Made by a program: the position numbers and the translations under genes. From Rhizobium sp. NFR03 (GTDB lineage Bacteria > Pseudomonadota > Alphaproteobacteria > Rhizobiales > Rhizobiaceae), in contig NZ_FOGR01000001.1 of NCBI RefSeq assembly GCF_900111275.1, positions 682,001 to 746,000 on the forward strand: a DNA stretch of 64,000 bases, given 5' to 3'. A model generated the notes under the pieces. The model worked only from the letters and a program-made list of their open reading frames with translations. It did no database searches and was not told the origin of the DNA. Position 1 is the first letter of the stretch, and each line of letters opens with the position of its first letter. Shown piece by piece: positions 8,547-18,712 of the stretch.

Positions 8547-10634
8547 TCAGGCTGCCGTTGCGGTGGGAAGATCGACGATGTCTTCGTCGAGCGATGGGGG
8601 GCTGGCCTCGATAGCGGTCATGACCGCGGTCTTGATGTCGGAAAGTGGCTGCGGTTTCCCGAAAAGATAACCCTGGACCTGCAAGCACCCCTCACCTCTC
8701 AGGAACGTCATATGCTCCTCCGTCTCCACGCCTTCGGCGAGCACGGGGATATCGAGGCTGCGTGCGAGGATGATGGTCGAGCGCACGATCGCTTCCGCAG
8801 GTCGGCTGCGACCGATGCCATCGACAAAGCTGCGGTCGATCTTGATCTTGTCGAACGGAAAGTTCTGCAGCGTCGACAGCGAGGAATAGCCGGTGCCGTA
8901 GTCGTCCATGGCGATCTTTACGCCCATGGCCTTCAGCTGTCGGATAATGTGCAAGGCGTGCTGCTGGTCGCCAATGATACCGGATTCGGTGATCTCGAGT
9001 TCCAGCCGATCCGCCGAAAGGCCCGTCTGGAGCAGGATGTCGCGCACACGGTGCGGCAGGAGCATATCGGCCAGCTGGGCAGGCGCGACGTTGACGGCGA
9101 TGCGGACGGGCTGTGCCCAGGACGAGGCCTCCCGGCAAGCCGTTTCCAGCACCCAGTCACCCAGCGTCTGGATGAAGCCCGTCCGCTCCGCCAGCGGAAT
9201 GAACTCGGCGGGCGACACCATACCCCGTGTCGGGTGACGCCAGCGCAGCAGCACCTCGTATCCGATAATATCACGGCTCAGCGTATCGTTCTGGGGCTGG
9301 TAATAGAGTTCGAGTTCGCCACGATCGATGGAATGATGAAGATCGATCGAAAGAAGGCTGCGGTCGCGCGTGGCCGCATCCATACTCGGTTTGTAGAACC
9401 GCACAGCGCCGGCTCCGTTGGCCTTGGCCCGGTGCATGGCAAGATCCGCCTGCGCCACAAGGTTGATAGCGGTCTGCGCCGAGCCAGGAAAGAGCGAGAT
9501 ACCGGCACTTGCCGTCACGCGGAACGCTCGGCCCTCGAGATCCATCGGCAGGTTCACGGCGCCGAGGATCCGTTCGGCGAATTCCTTCGCGTCGGTCTTT
9601 ATGAAGAACTGATCCCGAACGGCCACGAACTCGTCGCCCCCGACACGCGCGAGGAACTCGCCATGCTGCAGAATACCGGATACCCGTTCGGCGATTGTCC
9701 GCAAGACACGGTCGCCGACCGCCTGCCCATGGGCATCGTTCACATCCTTGAACCTGTTGATACCGATAGCCACCAGCGCCAGACGTGCCGTGTCGTCCCG
9801 CGGCTGCCGCATCGCCTCGCCGACATGCTCATGCAGCGCTTCGCGGTTTGGAAGGCCCGTCAAAGGGTCGTGCAGGGAGAGATGGCGATACCGCTCGGCT
9901 GCCATCTGATTGGAGTTGAGGTCGATCACATAGGCGGAGGCGCCGAGCGCCATCATGACGGCCATGATCAGCAGAACCATGGCGGCGAGCACGCTTTCCG
10001 CCACTGCCATTGCAGGGATCGACATCGTGGGATCCGGAACCACCGTCATACCTGCCATAGCGGTGAAATGCAGCGAAAGAATCGCGAGAACGAGGCCCGT
10101 CGCACCGCCATATTTGCAGAAGCGGGTGACCGGTCGAGCGATCCGGTTGGTGGCAATGGCGCCGAGACCGACGGAAAGAACGACGGCGACAACCGTGAGC
10201 ACCGTATCCCAGGTCTTTAATCCCGCCACGAGCAGCGCGGCCATTCCTGCATAATGCATGGACACGATGCCAAGCCCGACAATGCCACCCCCGACCTCGA
10301 TGGTAACACCGGTGCGCCGTCCAGCCGTGACGGCGAAGCCGAACAGGGTGAAACCAACGGCGATCGCCAGCGACCACATCGTCATAAGCGGATCATAGGC
10401 GTGATCGATCGGCATCCGGTAGCTGAGCATCGCGATGAAATGCGTGGACCAGATGGTGGAGCCGCCGATACTGCCGGACAGAAACAGCCAGTTCAGCTTC
10501 TGGACGCCCTGGGTCCGCCGCACCCGGGCATAAAGCCGCATCGTGAGGACCGAGCCCAGGATGCAGACGACAAGCGCCGCCATCAGCAGAGGAAAGTTAT
10601 GATCGATCGTCATGCAGGAAAGAATGGTCGGCAT
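8547..10634 (-). CDS. MHYT-GGDEF-EAL cyclic-di-GMP turnover protein
   Basis: The N-terminal 240 residues form a seven-helix MHYT sensor, with the repeated signature seen as [18 protein letters not shown] and [16 protein letters not shown] domain follows with an intact active site (RVGGDEFVA) near residue 330. A C-terminal EAL domain starts near residue 445 with EVLLRW in place of [13 protein letters not shown] and [13 protein letters not shown] domains are thought to bind copper and sense a gas. Both catalytic domains look largely intact, so the net activity cannot be predicted. The gene stands alone on the minus strand, convergent with benE and divergent from rplY. Confidence 0.92.
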   Translation of the reverse strand: MPTILSCMTIDHNFPLLMAALVVCILGSVLTMRLYARVRRTQGVQKLNWLFLSGSIGGSTIWSTHFIAMLSYRMPIDHAYDPLMTMWSLAIAVGFTLFGFAVTAGRRTGVTIEVGGGIVGLGIVSMHYAGMAALLVAGLKTWDTVLTVVAVVLSVGLGAIATNRIARPVTRFCKYGGATGLVLAILSLHFTAMAGMTVVPDPTMSIPAMAVAESVLAAMVLLIMAVMMALGASAYVIDLNSNQMAAERYRHLSLHDPLTGLPNREALHEHVGEAMRQPRDDTARLALVAIGINRFKDVNDAHGQAVGDRVLRTIAERVSGILQHGEFLARVGGDEFVAVRDQFFIKTDAKEFAERILGAVNLPMDLEGRAFRVTASAGISLFPGSAQTAINLVAQADLAMHRAKANGAGAVRFYKPSMDAATRDRSLLSIDLHHSIDRGELELYYQPQNDTLSRDIIGYEVLLRWRHPTRGMVSPAEFIPLAERTGFIQTLGDWVLETACREASSWAQPVRIAVNVAPAQLADMLLPHRVRDILLQTGLSADRLELEITESGIIGDQQHALHIIRQLKAMGVKIAMDDYGTGYSSLSTLQNFPFDKIKIDRSFVDGIGRSRPAEAIVRSTIILARSLDIPVLAEGVETEEHMTFLRGEGCLQVQGYLFGKPQPLSDIKTAVMTAIEASPPSLDEDIVDLPTATAA

Positions 10635-10891
10635 GGCACACCTATAAGAGACAGCTTGTGCATGCCACGTCCGCTGCCTTCAGATCCTTAACGTGCCGAT
10701 GCGATCTCGCAGGACGGTTACCGACCTCTGAAGAGCCTCAAGAGCGGGAACCATTGCAATTCCGGGCGTTCTCCGTTATGGACGCGCGTCCGCGCAGACA
10801 CCCTTGGAGGCAAACGCGGATGAGGCCTCAAAACCTCAATTCGCAAGGCCAGCGCGCCCTGCGAATGCTTCACAACAAGAAAGGTACTGCC

Positions 10892-11542
10892 ATGAGCAAC
10901 GCAACTTACGAGCTCAAGGCCGAAACGCGCGAACGGGTTGGTAAGGGGTCCTCCCGTGAACTTCGCCGCAACGGTCTTATTCCTGCTGTCATCTACGGTG
11001 ACAAGCAGACACCGATTTCCATCGCCCTGTCCACGAAGGAAGTCACGCAGCGCATTCATGCCGGCGGTTTCATGACCACGGTTGCCACGATCGACGTCAA
11101 TGGCGAGAAGATCCAGGTCCTCCCGAAGGACTATCAGCTCGACCCGGTGCGCGATTTCACCATGCATGTCGACTTCCTGCGCGTGTCGAAGAACAGCGTC
11201 GTCACTGTTGAAGTGCCCGTTCACTTCGAAAACGAAGACAAGTCCGCTGCCATCAAGAACGGCGGCGTTCTGAACGTCGTCCGTCACACGATCGAACTGG
11301 TCGTTCCCGCGAACGCGATCCCGGAAGCCATCACCGTTGACCTCAGCAGCCTGACAAAGGTTGGCGACGGCATCCACATCTCGGACATCAAGCTGCCCGA
11401 GAACGCCACGCTGACGATCACAGACCGCGACTTCACGGTTGCGACCATCGCTGCTCCGGACGTCCTGACGGCCGAAGAAGAAGAAGGTACGCCAGCTGGC
11501 GAAGCTGCTGGTGATACGGCAAACGAAGGTAACGCCGAGTAA
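10892..11542 (+). CDS. rplY: 50S ribosomal protein L25, CTC family
   Basis: The 216-residue protein binds 5S rRNA in the large ribosomal subunit. It matches long-form L25 (TL5/CTC) with the start [30 protein letters not shown], the [15 protein letters not shown] motif of the linker, a C-terminal beta domain, and an acidic tail rich in glutamate. The start at 10892 follows an AAAGG ribosome binding site; the longer upstream frame is not conserved. A strong terminator follows at 11586. pth and ychF, which often cluster with rplY in rhizobia, lie further downstream but are separated here by two signalling genes. Confidence 0.95.
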   Translation: MSNATYELKAETRERVGKGSSRELRRNGLIPAVIYGDKQTPISIALSTKEVTQRIHAGGFMTTVATIDVNGEKIQVLPKDYQLDPVRDFTMHVDFLRVSKNSVVTVEVPVHFENEDKSAAIKNGGVLNVVRHTIELVVPANAIPEAITVDLSSLTKVGDGIHISDIKLPENATLTITDRDFTVATIAAPDVLTAEEEEGTPAGEAAGDTANEGNAE

Positions 11543-11585
11543 ACCTTACTTACAGTTAGGTTTTACGAACGCTATCGTTTCTTTG

Positions 11586-11620
11586 AAAGGCCCGTCCGCA
11601 CCCAGCAGACGGGCCTTTCT
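11586..11620 (+). terminator. Rho-independent terminator after rplY
   Basis: An 11-base perfect stem (AAAGGCCCGTC pairing with GACGGGCCTTT) with an 11-base loop ends in CTTTCT, 44 bases past the rplY stop. It should separate rplY from the downstream GGDEF-EAL gene. Confidence 0.85.
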
Positions 11621-11758
11621 GCATTCAAAAGACGCTCCGCCGCTTCAATAACATTTAATGCTTTTATGGTCATGTTGCCGCAGGTTGTGCGGCATGTTCC
11701 AGCATGCGGCACCGTGCGGGGAACGAGTGATGGCAAGGGCGTTTTTAGGGGCAGGAGA

Positions 11759-14131
11759 ATGATGCACTCCGTGGAACATCGCTTCGTCGCGATCGTCTGC
11801 GGCGCCATGCTGGTATTCGTCGCACCGCTGATCTTACTCTTCCTCTATCTCTCCTCAGATCGCATCGAGCGCGAGCAGATCGCCAATGCCGAAATCATGC
11901 TGGATGCCGGGGCAAAGGCGCTGGCAAAGCCGCTCTGGGACTTCGACACGGAAGCCATGAACCAGATCGTGCGCGCGCTGGCCGCCGACAGTAACATTGC
12001 CTTCGTCAGGGTTACCGGCACGTCGGGCGGACCGTCGGCAGCCTATCCTGCCAAGGACGATGAAAGCGCCGCGCCCCATTCGGTCTTCTCGCGAGACATC
12101 GTCTATGATGCTCCGTCAGGCCGGAAGTCCGTCGGAGCGGTCGAGCTACATGTGCGGAAAGAGGGTCTTCTTACCCGCTTCGGCAATGACGAACTCGTCA
12201 TATTCTCGATTCTCCTCATTGCCATTGCGGTGGTCTTCATCGCCGCCATTATCGGCAATCGCATCACTGTCATTCGCCCACTCCTGCGCCTGACGGCCGC
12301 CATCGAGATGAGCCGCCTGTTCGGGTCGCGTCAAAGAGTCGAATGGGAATCCGACGACGAAATGGGCGCGCTCGTGTTGAAGTTCAACGAAATGCAGAGC
12401 CGTCTGGAAAACGAGCAGAACGCCCTTCGCCGTGCGCACGCGCGCTCCACCGAAATCTACAACCTGACCCCGGCCATGCTGTTCTCGATCGATCTGGAAG
12501 ACCGGATCGTCGCCGTCAGCAATTTCTGGCTCAGCAAGACGGGCTATGCGCGGGAAGCCGTCATCGACCGTCTCTTTTCGGACTTCATCCAAACGTCGGC
12601 TCACGAGGCCTATCGCGAACGCCGTATCGCCGCAGGTCTGCAGAACACGTGTGAAGTGACCGTCCCCTTCCTGAAGGCGGACGGCGAGACGATGACTGTC
12701 CTGATACAGGAAACCATGACGCTCGGCCACGGCCAGACAGAGGATGCTGCCCTCGCCGTCATGACTGACATCACCGCGCTGAAGCAGGCGGAAAGCCGCA
12801 ATCACGTGCAGGCCATGACGGACCACCTCACCGGCCTCCTCAACCGTCAGGGCTTCGAGGCAGCGCTGGACGCCGGCATCCGCAGGGCTGACGAGCGTTT
12901 CGGCGAACTCGCCTGCGTCTTCATCGACCTCGATCGTTTCAAGTGGATCAACGACAATTTCGGCCATGCCGTCGGCGACGAAGTTCTGCGGCAGGTCGTT
13001 TCCCGCGTCCGCGCCAACTTGCGCCCGGAAGATACGATGTCGCGTATCGGCGGCGATGAATTTGCCATTCTCATCAATGGCGAAAACGTCGAGACGCTGG
13101 CAAGCGACATCGGCGACAGCATCTGCGCGGGGCTTGCCGAACCGATCTATGTACGGGGCACCGAGCTGTCGGTCAGCTGCAGCGTGGGCATCGCCCTCTA
13201 TCCGATCCATGCCGAAAACGCCTCGGATCTCCTGCTGAAATCCGACATCGCGATGTATGCGCGCAAGCATGGCGGCAAGAACGGCAAGCAGATGTTCGAC
13301 ACGTCAATGCTGGACGCCGCCCGCGAGCGCCACGAGATCGCCCAGTATATCGAAACAGGCCTGCGCGAAGACTGGTTCGAAGCTTACCTCCAGCCAATCG
13401 TCGGCATGAGCGATGGCCGTATCGTCGGGTTCGAAGCGCTGATGCGCCTGAACCATCCGGAAAAAGGCATTCTCCCCCCTGCCCGCATCATCGGCATCGC
13501 AGAGGAAACAGGAACGATCGGCCGCATCGGCGAGCGTATTCTGGAAAAGGCCATCGGACATCTCGCTGCTATCTCGCGACTGGAGGGCACGGGAGACACG
13601 TACATCGCGGTCAACTTCTCCCCGATGCAGTTCGAGACCACTCTCCCCCACAAGCTGGCGGCGCTGCTTCTCAAAAACCACATCGCGCCCAGCCGCATCG
13701 TGATCGAAATTACCGAAGCCGTGCTGATGCTCGACAGCCCGGAGGTCCATGCCGTGCTGAAGCAGCTCGGTGAATTCGGCTGCCGGATCGCGCTCGACGA
13801 TTTCGGAACCGGCTATTCCTCGCTCAGCTATCTGAACCGCTTCCCCGTCGATATCGTCAAGGTGGACCAGTCCTTTACCCGGTCTCTGACGGCTGATGAG
13901 GTGGACGTCCGCCGCAAGAGCCGCATGCTGATCAAGGGCATCCGAACCATTTCGAACCAGATGGGCTATGACACGGTCGCCGAGGGAATCGAGACGCTGG
14001 AGGACTGGGAGCTGTTGAAGAAGCTCGGCATCGACTATGGCCAGGGCTACTTCTTCAGCAAGCCGATGCCGATCTGCGACATGCTGAAAATGCTGGAAAG
14101 CAATTCGGAAGCCAAGGCAACCACGGCCTGA
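11759..14131 (+). CDS. HAMP-PAS-GGDEF-EAL membrane cyclic-di-GMP protein
   Basis: The 790-residue protein has an N-terminal membrane helix near residues 10-30, a periplasmic domain of about 120 residues, a second helix near 150-170, then HAMP, PAS (about 230-345), GGDEF and EAL domains. The GGDEF site is intact (RIGGDEFAIL, near 430), and so is the EAL site (GFEALMRLNHPE near 557, with DDFGTGYSSL). The start at 11759 or 11762 follows a GGAGA ribosome binding site; the longer frame upstream looks non-coding. A periplasmic solute-binding protein is encoded about 50 bases downstream and may feed its sensor domain. The gene interrupts the rplY-pth neighbourhood. Confidence 0.92.
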   Translation: MMHSVEHRFVAIVCGAMLVFVAPLILLFLYLSSDRIEREQIANAEIMLDAGAKALAKPLWDFDTEAMNQIVRALAADSNIAFVRVTGTSGGPSAAYPAKDDESAAPHSVFSRDIVYDAPSGRKSVGAVELHVRKEGLLTRFGNDELVIFSILLIAIAVVFIAAIIGNRITVIRPLLRLTAAIEMSRLFGSRQRVEWESDDEMGALVLKFNEMQSRLENEQNALRRAHARSTEIYNLTPAMLFSIDLEDRIVAVSNFWLSKTGYAREAVIDRLFSDFIQTSAHEAYRERRIAAGLQNTCEVTVPFLKADGETMTVLIQETMTLGHGQTEDAALAVMTDITALKQAESRNHVQAMTDHLTGLLNRQGFEAALDAGIRRADERFGELACVFIDLDRFKWINDNFGHAVGDEVLRQVVSRVRANLRPEDTMSRIGGDEFAILINGENVETLASDIGDSICAGLAEPIYVRGTELSVSCSVGIALYPIHAENASDLLLKSDIAMYARKHGGKNGKQMFDTSMLDAARERHEIAQYIETGLREDWFEAYLQPIVGMSDGRIVGFEALMRLNHPEKGILPPARIIGIAEETGTIGRIGERILEKAIGHLAAISRLEGTGDTYIAVNFSPMQFETTLPHKLAALLLKNHIAPSRIVIEITEAVLMLDSPEVHAVLKQLGEFGCRIALDDFGTGYSSLSYLNRFPVDIVKVDQSFTRSLTADEVDVRRKSRMLIKGIRTISNQMGYDTVAEGIETLEDWELLKKLGIDYGQGYFFSKPMPICDMLKMLESNSEAKATTA

Positions 14132-14181
14132 ACCGAATGTACCACGACAAGCGCCCAAAGAGGGCTGATGACGGGCAAGGA

Positions 14182-14973
14182 ATGACGGCAGGCATGCAAC
14201 GAACGAGATCATGGCAGGTACGTGGTTTGACGGTATCGGGCGCTGCCCTTCTGTGCGTCCTCTTGCCGACGACCCCTACCCTCGCGCAATCGTCCGAAGC
14301 GCCTGACGCTCAACGGACCATCACGATGCTGACGGAGGAATATTCGCCCTTCGCCTTCACCCGGGACGGTGAAATCACCGGGTCCTCGGTCGATCAGGTC
14401 CGCCGCATCATGGCCGAAGTCCATCCCAACTATACGCTCGACATCGTCCCATGGGCTCGCGCGATCGCCACGGCGGAAACAGACCCCGCGACCTGCGTCT
14501 TCACGACGACGCTGCTGCCAGAGCGCGCAGAACGCTTCAAATGGGTAGCGCCGCTGAATATCGATACGCTGATGCTGGTCGGCCGCACAGGCGGGAATGC
14601 GCGCCCTCTTTCGCTCGACGCTGCAAAGGCTTTTACGATCGCCGTTTACAAGGGTGACAGCGGTGAGCTGTTCGCAATCAACAAGGGATTTCCGCATCTG
14701 GATACCGCCCCCAGCATCGATCTTTCCCTGAAGAAGCTTCTCGCCGGCCGCGTCGATCTCGTGCTGCTGACCCGCAAAGCATACGATCAGTTGCGCGAAC
14801 AGGGCCAGCCCCTCGAAGCCATCCTGGATGTGGAGACGACACGTTCCGGCATTGCCTGCAACAAAGCCGTGCCGGATCTGACCATCGCTGACATGCAGGC
14901 GGTTCTCGACCGCCTGATTGCAGACGGCACCCAGGCCGAGATGGAGCGTCGGTACGAAAAATCGTCGAAATAG
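14182..14973 (+). CDS. Periplasmic solute-binding protein, family 3, without transporter partners
   Basis: The 263-residue protein has a signal peptide (SGAALLCVLLPTTPTLAQ) and a mature region typical of SBP_bac_3 proteins: ITMLTEEYSPFAFTRDGEITGSSVDQVRRI, a WVAPL segment and a C-terminal domain. Such proteins bind amino acids or related ligands. No permease or ATPase genes are adjacent. It follows the HAMP-PAS-GGDEF-EAL gene by about 50 bases, so it may deliver a ligand to that receptor rather than to a transporter. The ATG at 14194 is an alternative start. The ligand cannot be predicted. Confidence 0.8.
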   Translation: MTAGMQRTRSWQVRGLTVSGAALLCVLLPTTPTLAQSSEAPDAQRTITMLTEEYSPFAFTRDGEITGSSVDQVRRIMAEVHPNYTLDIVPWARAIATAETDPATCVFTTTLLPERAERFKWVAPLNIDTLMLVGRTGGNARPLSLDAAKAFTIAVYKGDSGELFAINKGFPHLDTAPSIDLSLKKLLAGRVDLVLLTRKAYDQLREQGQPLEAILDVETTRSGIACNKAVPDLTIADMQAVLDRLIADGTQAEMERRYEKSSK

Positions 14974-15095
14974 GGTCTACTGCTGCCCGCGCGGCTTGAC
15001 AGGAACGGGCCTGCGCGGTGCATGACACGGGCTGAACGGCATGCGTTGGCAACAATGACCATGCACCCGAACCGGCGACCGAACCGAGACGAAAC

Positions 15096-15812
15096 ATGCT
15101 GATCTTTGCAGGACTGGGCAATCCGGGCCCGAAATACGCGGGAAACCGTCACAATATCGGCTTCATGGCGCTCGACGCGATCCACCGTCGCCACGCCTTT
15201 TCACCATGGACGAAGAAGTTCAAGGCCGAGATCTCCGAGGGTGACCTCGGCGGCGAGCGCGTGCTGCTGCTGAAACCGCAGACCTTCATGAACCTCTCGG
15301 GCGAAGCTGTCGGTGAGGCAATGCGCTTCTACAAGGTTCCCGTGGGCAGCGTCGTCGCCATTTATGACGAGCTCGATCTGGTGCCCGGCAAGGCCCGACT
15401 GAAGACGGGCGGCGGCCATGGAGGACACAACGGCATCAAGTCCATGGACGCCCATTGCGGTCGCGACTACCGCCGCCTGCGCCTCGGCATCGGACATCCC
15501 GGCGCCAAGGAGCTGGTGGAACGCCACGTTCTCGGTGACTTCGCGAAAGCCGACCGCATCTGGCTCGACCCGCTGCTGGAAGCACTGGCTGATAATGCGG
15601 ACATGCTGGCCAAGGGCGAGGATTCGCAACTCATGAACAAGCTTGCGCTCGCAACCGGCAGCCCGCCGCCCGCCGAGCCGGCGCCAAAGGCAAAGCCCGC
15701 AGGCCAATCCCACATCCGCGCGGCACGCAACCATGCCCAGCCGAAAATACTGCCGACGACCGGACCGATGGCGGACATGCTGAAGAAGATGTTTGGCAAC
15801 AAGGACGAGTAA
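15096..15812 (+). CDS. pth: Peptidyl-tRNA hydrolase
   Basis: This cytoplasmic enzyme frees tRNA from peptidyl-tRNA dropped by stalled ribosomes. The family active site is present: asparagine 9 in GLGNPGPKY, histidine 19 in NRHNIGF, and an aspartate in the YDELDL motif near residue 91. The GGGHGGHNG and GIGHPG motifs are also intact. The protein is 238 residues, longer than the roughly 194 of E. coli, owing to a proline- and alanine-rich C-terminal tail ending [14 protein letters not shown], which is common in rhizobia. It lies on the same strand as ychF and rplY. Confidence 0.96.
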   Translation: MLIFAGLGNPGPKYAGNRHNIGFMALDAIHRRHAFSPWTKKFKAEISEGDLGGERVLLLKPQTFMNLSGEAVGEAMRFYKVPVGSVVAIYDELDLVPGKARLKTGGGHGGHNGIKSMDAHCGRDYRRLRLGIGHPGAKELVERHVLGDFAKADRIWLDPLLEALADNADMLAKGEDSQLMNKLALATGSPPPAEPAPKAKPAGQSHIRAARNHAQPKILPTTGPMADMLKKMFGNKDE

Positions 15813-15848
15813 GCGGCCCGAGAGAACAAGACCGCCGCGATGGCCTGA

Positions 15849-16157
15849 TCAGTCTTCCGGCTCGGTGGTCAGCATCATCGGAAACCCGGCTTCCTTGGCA
15901 AGGTCCGTCGCCTCTTTCGCCTTGGTCTCCGCGATGTCTCGCGCGCAGACCAGAAGGACGCAGGAGCCCATCTTGTGGGCGGTCAGCATCATCCGGTATC
16001 CGGTTTCTTCGCTCATTCGGAAAACGATCTTCAGCACCATGATGACGAAGTCACGCGGCGTGTAGTCGTCGTTGAGCAGAATGACCTTGTAAAGTTTAGG
16101 CCGGTCGAGCTTCGGCTTGGTCACGGTCTTCGGCGTGGTGGTTGTATCATCGCTCAT
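15849..16157 (-). CDS. clpS: ClpS family ATP-dependent protease adaptor
   Basis: The 102-residue protein is an N-end rule adaptor that hands substrates to ClpA. It has the conserved NDDYTPRDFVIMVLKIVF helix region and a later AHKMGSCVLLVC segment. The start at 16157 is chosen because the product begins MSDDTTTTPKTVTKPK, a flexible ClpS-type N-terminus; the upstream extension is not plausible. Rhizobiales often have two ClpS paralogues, and this short form resembles the second. No clpA is adjacent. A distant clpP paralogue lies near 36.5 kb. It converges on pth. Confidence 0.9.
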   Translation of the reverse strand: MSDDTTTTPKTVTKPKLDRPKLYKVILLNDDYTPRDFVIMVLKIVFRMSEETGYRMMLTAHKMGSCVLLVCARDIAETKAKEATDLAKEAGFPMMLTTEPED

Positions 16158-16375
16158 GGGCAAATGCCTTCTGACGGAAAGGCCCGGATGCAGGCATGCC
16201 GCTATATCACATCGCAAGCCATCGGTTTCAAGTGCGGCTCAGGCCGCACCTCACCGGCTCGCCAAGAGAAGCTGCGCCGTCAGACCGCACCTGCGACAGC
16301 CCACCCCTTGACCCCTTAGCCGCTTTCGCCCATAGGCACCGCATTGCAAAACGAGAAGAGACGGGTCGTCACGCC

Positions 16376-17479
16376 ATGGGTTTCAAATGCGGTATCGTCG
16401 GTCTGCCGAATGTCGGCAAGTCCACGCTGTTCAACGCGCTGACGAAAACGGCGCAGGCGCAGGCGGCCAACTATCCCTTCTGCACCATCGAGCCGAACAC
16501 GGGTGAAGTCGCGGTGCCGGATCCCCGGATGCGCAAACTTGCCGACATCGCCAAGTCCAAGGAGCTCATTCCGACCCGCATCGCCTTCGTCGATATCGCC
16601 GGCCTCGTCCGTGGCGCGTCGAAAGGCGAAGGCCTCGGCAACCAGTTTCTCGCCAACATCCGCGAAGTCGATGCCGTGGTCCACGTGCTGCGCTGCTTTG
16701 AAGACGACGACATCACCCATGTCGAGGGCAAGATCGATCCGGTCGCCGACGCCGACACGATCGAAACCGAGCTGATGCTCGCCGACCTCGAAAGCCTGGA
16801 GCGCCGCACGGAGCAGACCCGCAAGCGGGCAAGTTCCAAGGACAAGGAATCGGTCGCCGCCCTGCCGATCATGGATGCATCGCTGAAGCTCCTGAACGAA
16901 GGCAAGCCGGTCCGCACACTTCTCTCCACGTTGAATGCCGAGGAACTGTTGATCCTGAAGGGTCTCAACCTCCTGACCTCGCATCCCGTCCTTTACGTCT
17001 GCAACGTCGCTGAAGCCGATGCGGTCGACGGCAATGCCCATACGCGCGCCGTCGAGGCGATGGCAAAAGCGCAGGGCGCGGAAACGGTGGTCATCTCCGC
17101 CGCCATTGAATCGGAAGTCGCACAGCTGCCGGAAGAAGAGTCGCGGGAATTCCTCGAGGCGCTCGGGCTGAGCGAAGCCGGTCTCGACCGTCTCATTCGC
17201 GCAGGCTACAAGCTCCTCGACCTCATCACCTACTTTACGGTGGGGCCAAAAGAGACACGCGCCTGGACCATCGAGCGCGGCACCAAGGCACCCGCTGCCG
17301 CCGGCGTCATCCACTCGGACTTCGAGCGCGGCTTCATCCGCGCAAATACCATCGCTTTTGACGACTACATCCAGTTCGGCGGCGAAAGCGGTGCAAAAGA
17401 AGCCGGCAAGGCGCGGGACGAAGGCAAGGAATATGTCGTGCAGGACGGCGACGTCATTCACTTCCGCTTCAACACCTAA
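16376..17479 (+). CDS. ychF: Redox-regulated ATPase YchF (Obg family)
   Basis: The 367-residue protein is a ribosome-associated P-loop NTPase of the Obg/OLA1 group that prefers ATP. It begins with the G1 motif GLPNVGKST at residues 9-17, has VDIAGLVRGASKGEGLGNQFL as the G3 region, and a C-terminal TGS domain (TYFTVGPKETRAWTI). The start at 16376 gives the family-typical MGFKCGIVG N-terminus. It is divergent from clpS and ends with a strong terminator at 17506. Its place next to pth matches gene order in other bacteria. Confidence 0.96.
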   Translation: MGFKCGIVGLPNVGKSTLFNALTKTAQAQAANYPFCTIEPNTGEVAVPDPRMRKLADIAKSKELIPTRIAFVDIAGLVRGASKGEGLGNQFLANIREVDAVVHVLRCFEDDDITHVEGKIDPVADADTIETELMLADLESLERRTEQTRKRASSKDKESVAALPIMDASLKLLNEGKPVRTLLSTLNAEELLILKGLNLLTSHPVLYVCNVAEADAVDGNAHTRAVEAMAKAQGAETVVISAAIESEVAQLPEEESREFLEALGLSEAGLDRLIRAGYKLLDLITYFTVGPKETRAWTIERGTKAPAAAGVIHSDFERGFIRANTIAFDDYIQFGGESGAKEAGKARDEGKEYVVQDGDVIHFRFNT

Positions 17480-17505
17480 GCGCTGACAAGCAGCGACAAG
17501 ACAAC

Positions 17506-17546
17506 GCCTCAGGCATCTCCGCTTCGGACATGCCTGAGGCCGTTTT
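17506..17546. terminator. Terminator between ychF and apt
   Basis: An 11-base perfect stem (GCCTCAGGCAT pairing with ATGCCTGAGGC) is followed on the plus strand by CGTTTTG. It lies just past ychF and adjoins the apt stop codon on the other strand, so it may act in both directions. Confidence 0.8.
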
Positions 17547-17548
17547 GT

Positions 17549-18094
17549 TCAGTGACCTGAAAATTCGACCAGCGTGCGCACCTCGACGCCCAGTGCCTCG
17601 AGCTTCTTGCGCCCGCCGAGATCGGGAAGATCGATGACGAAGCACGCGGCGACGATGTCGGCGCCCATCTGCTTCAGCAGCTTGCAAGCGCCTTCCGCCG
17701 TGCCGCCGGTGGCGATCAGGTCGTCGATGACGATAACCTTCTCGCCCGGCGTAATGGCGTCGCGGTGCATTTCCATCTCGTCCACGCCATATTCGAGACT
17801 GTAGGCGATGCGCACCGTATCGTGCGGCAGCTTGCCCTTCTTGCGGATCGGCACGAACCCCGAGGACAGCTGGTGCGCAACGGCACCGCCGAGGATAAAG
17901 CCACGCGCTTCAATGCCCGCGACCTTGTCGATCTTGGTACCGGCATAGGGGTGCACGAGTTCGTCGATCGAGCGACGGAACGCACGGGGATTGCCAAGCA
18001 GCGTTGTGATGTCGCGAAAGAGAATGCCGGGCTTCGGATAATTCTCGATGGTGCGGATGGCGGCGGAAAGCTCGCTCTGAAGGGAAGACGTCAT
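17549..18094 (-). CDS. apt: Adenine phosphoribosyltransferase
   Basis: The 181-residue enzyme salvages adenine to AMP using PRPP. It contains the APT signatures [33 protein letters not shown], and the PRPP-binding loop [17 protein letters not shown]. The length is usual for the family. It may be functionally linked to the adenine deaminase at 54.8 kb, because both consume adenine. A strong hairpin lies about 100 bases upstream and separates it from the DUF4168 gene. Confidence 0.96.
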   Translation of the reverse strand: MTSSLQSELSAAIRTIENYPKPGILFRDITTLLGNPRAFRRSIDELVHPYAGTKIDKVAGIEARGFILGGAVAHQLSSGFVPIRKKGKLPHDTVRIAYSLEYGVDEMEMHRDAITPGEKVIVIDDLIATGGTAEGACKLLKQMGADIVAACFVIDLPDLGGRKKLEALGVEVRTLVEFSGH

Positions 18095-18192
18095 GAAAAC
18101 GGAAGGCCTCGCAAAGGTCTGTTACCGGCAACTCTTAGCACCGGACCTGGCCGGGCCCTACAGCATTTTCGTGAAAATCGCACACCGCAAGG

Positions 18193-18221
18193 GAACGGTC
18201 CGGCCGGCAGCCGGACCGTTC
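18193..18221. terminator. Strong hairpin between the DUF4168 gene and apt
   Basis: A 12-base perfect stem (GAACGGTCCGGC pairing with GCCGGACCGTTC) encloses a five-base loop. It sits 12 bases past the DUF4168 stop, in the position of a terminator. On the minus strand no T-run follows it, so it may instead protect the transcript 3' end. Confidence 0.5.
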
Positions 18222-18232
18222 GAAAATCTTCG

Positions 18233-18712
18233 TCAATCCGCGGCAGTGGGGCTCTTCTGCAGGTTTTCCTGCACCTTGCGCGCCACGGTCGGGTCGGATT
18301 GCGCAGCTGTGATGATCGTCTTGTAGTCGTTCAGCGACATGCCGGGAGAGGTTTCCACAGCCTTGATCATCTGCTGGTTTGCCTCGTTCTGCAGCTTCTG
18401 CTTGGCAGCGGCATCGGTCGTCGTGCCGATCTTCTGGGTATAATCCTGCCGTACCTTGTCCACCTGCAGATAGGCAACGGCGAACGCCTTCAGCTTCTCG
18501 TCGGTAATCGCAGCTTGCGGAGCCTGTCCCTGAGGCGCTGGAATCTGCGTGGCTCCGGCTTGCGGCGTGCGCGGCTGGGTCGCCTGCGGCTCCGCCGCCC
18601 CTTGCGCGAAGGCCGGCGACTGGACGACGAGAATACCGAGGAGCGCGGCCGTCAACGATGCGACGGGAGTGGAGGCAGCCTTGATACGGAGCGTCGTGGG
18701 GCGGTTGTTCAT
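18233..18712 (-). CDS. Secreted DUF4168 protein
   Basis: The 159-residue protein starts with a signal peptide (SLTAALLGILVVQSPAFAQ), followed by a low-complexity stretch rich in alanine, proline and glutamine (about 37-70) and a helical C-terminal DUF4168 domain (ITDEKLKAFAVAYLQVDKV ... AQSDPTVARKVQENLQK). The function of DUF4168 is unknown. The start at 18712 is supported by AAGGA just upstream; the longer open frame is not coding-like. It is divergent from a small DUF1059 gene. Confidence 0.85.
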   Translation of the reverse strand: MNNRPTTLRIKAASTPVASLTAALLGILVVQSPAFAQGAAEPQATQPRTPQAGATQIPAPQGQAPQAAITDEKLKAFAVAYLQVDKVRQDYTQKIGTTTDAAAKQKLQNEANQQMIKAVETSPGMSLNDYKTIITAAQSDPTVARKVQENLQKSPTAAD

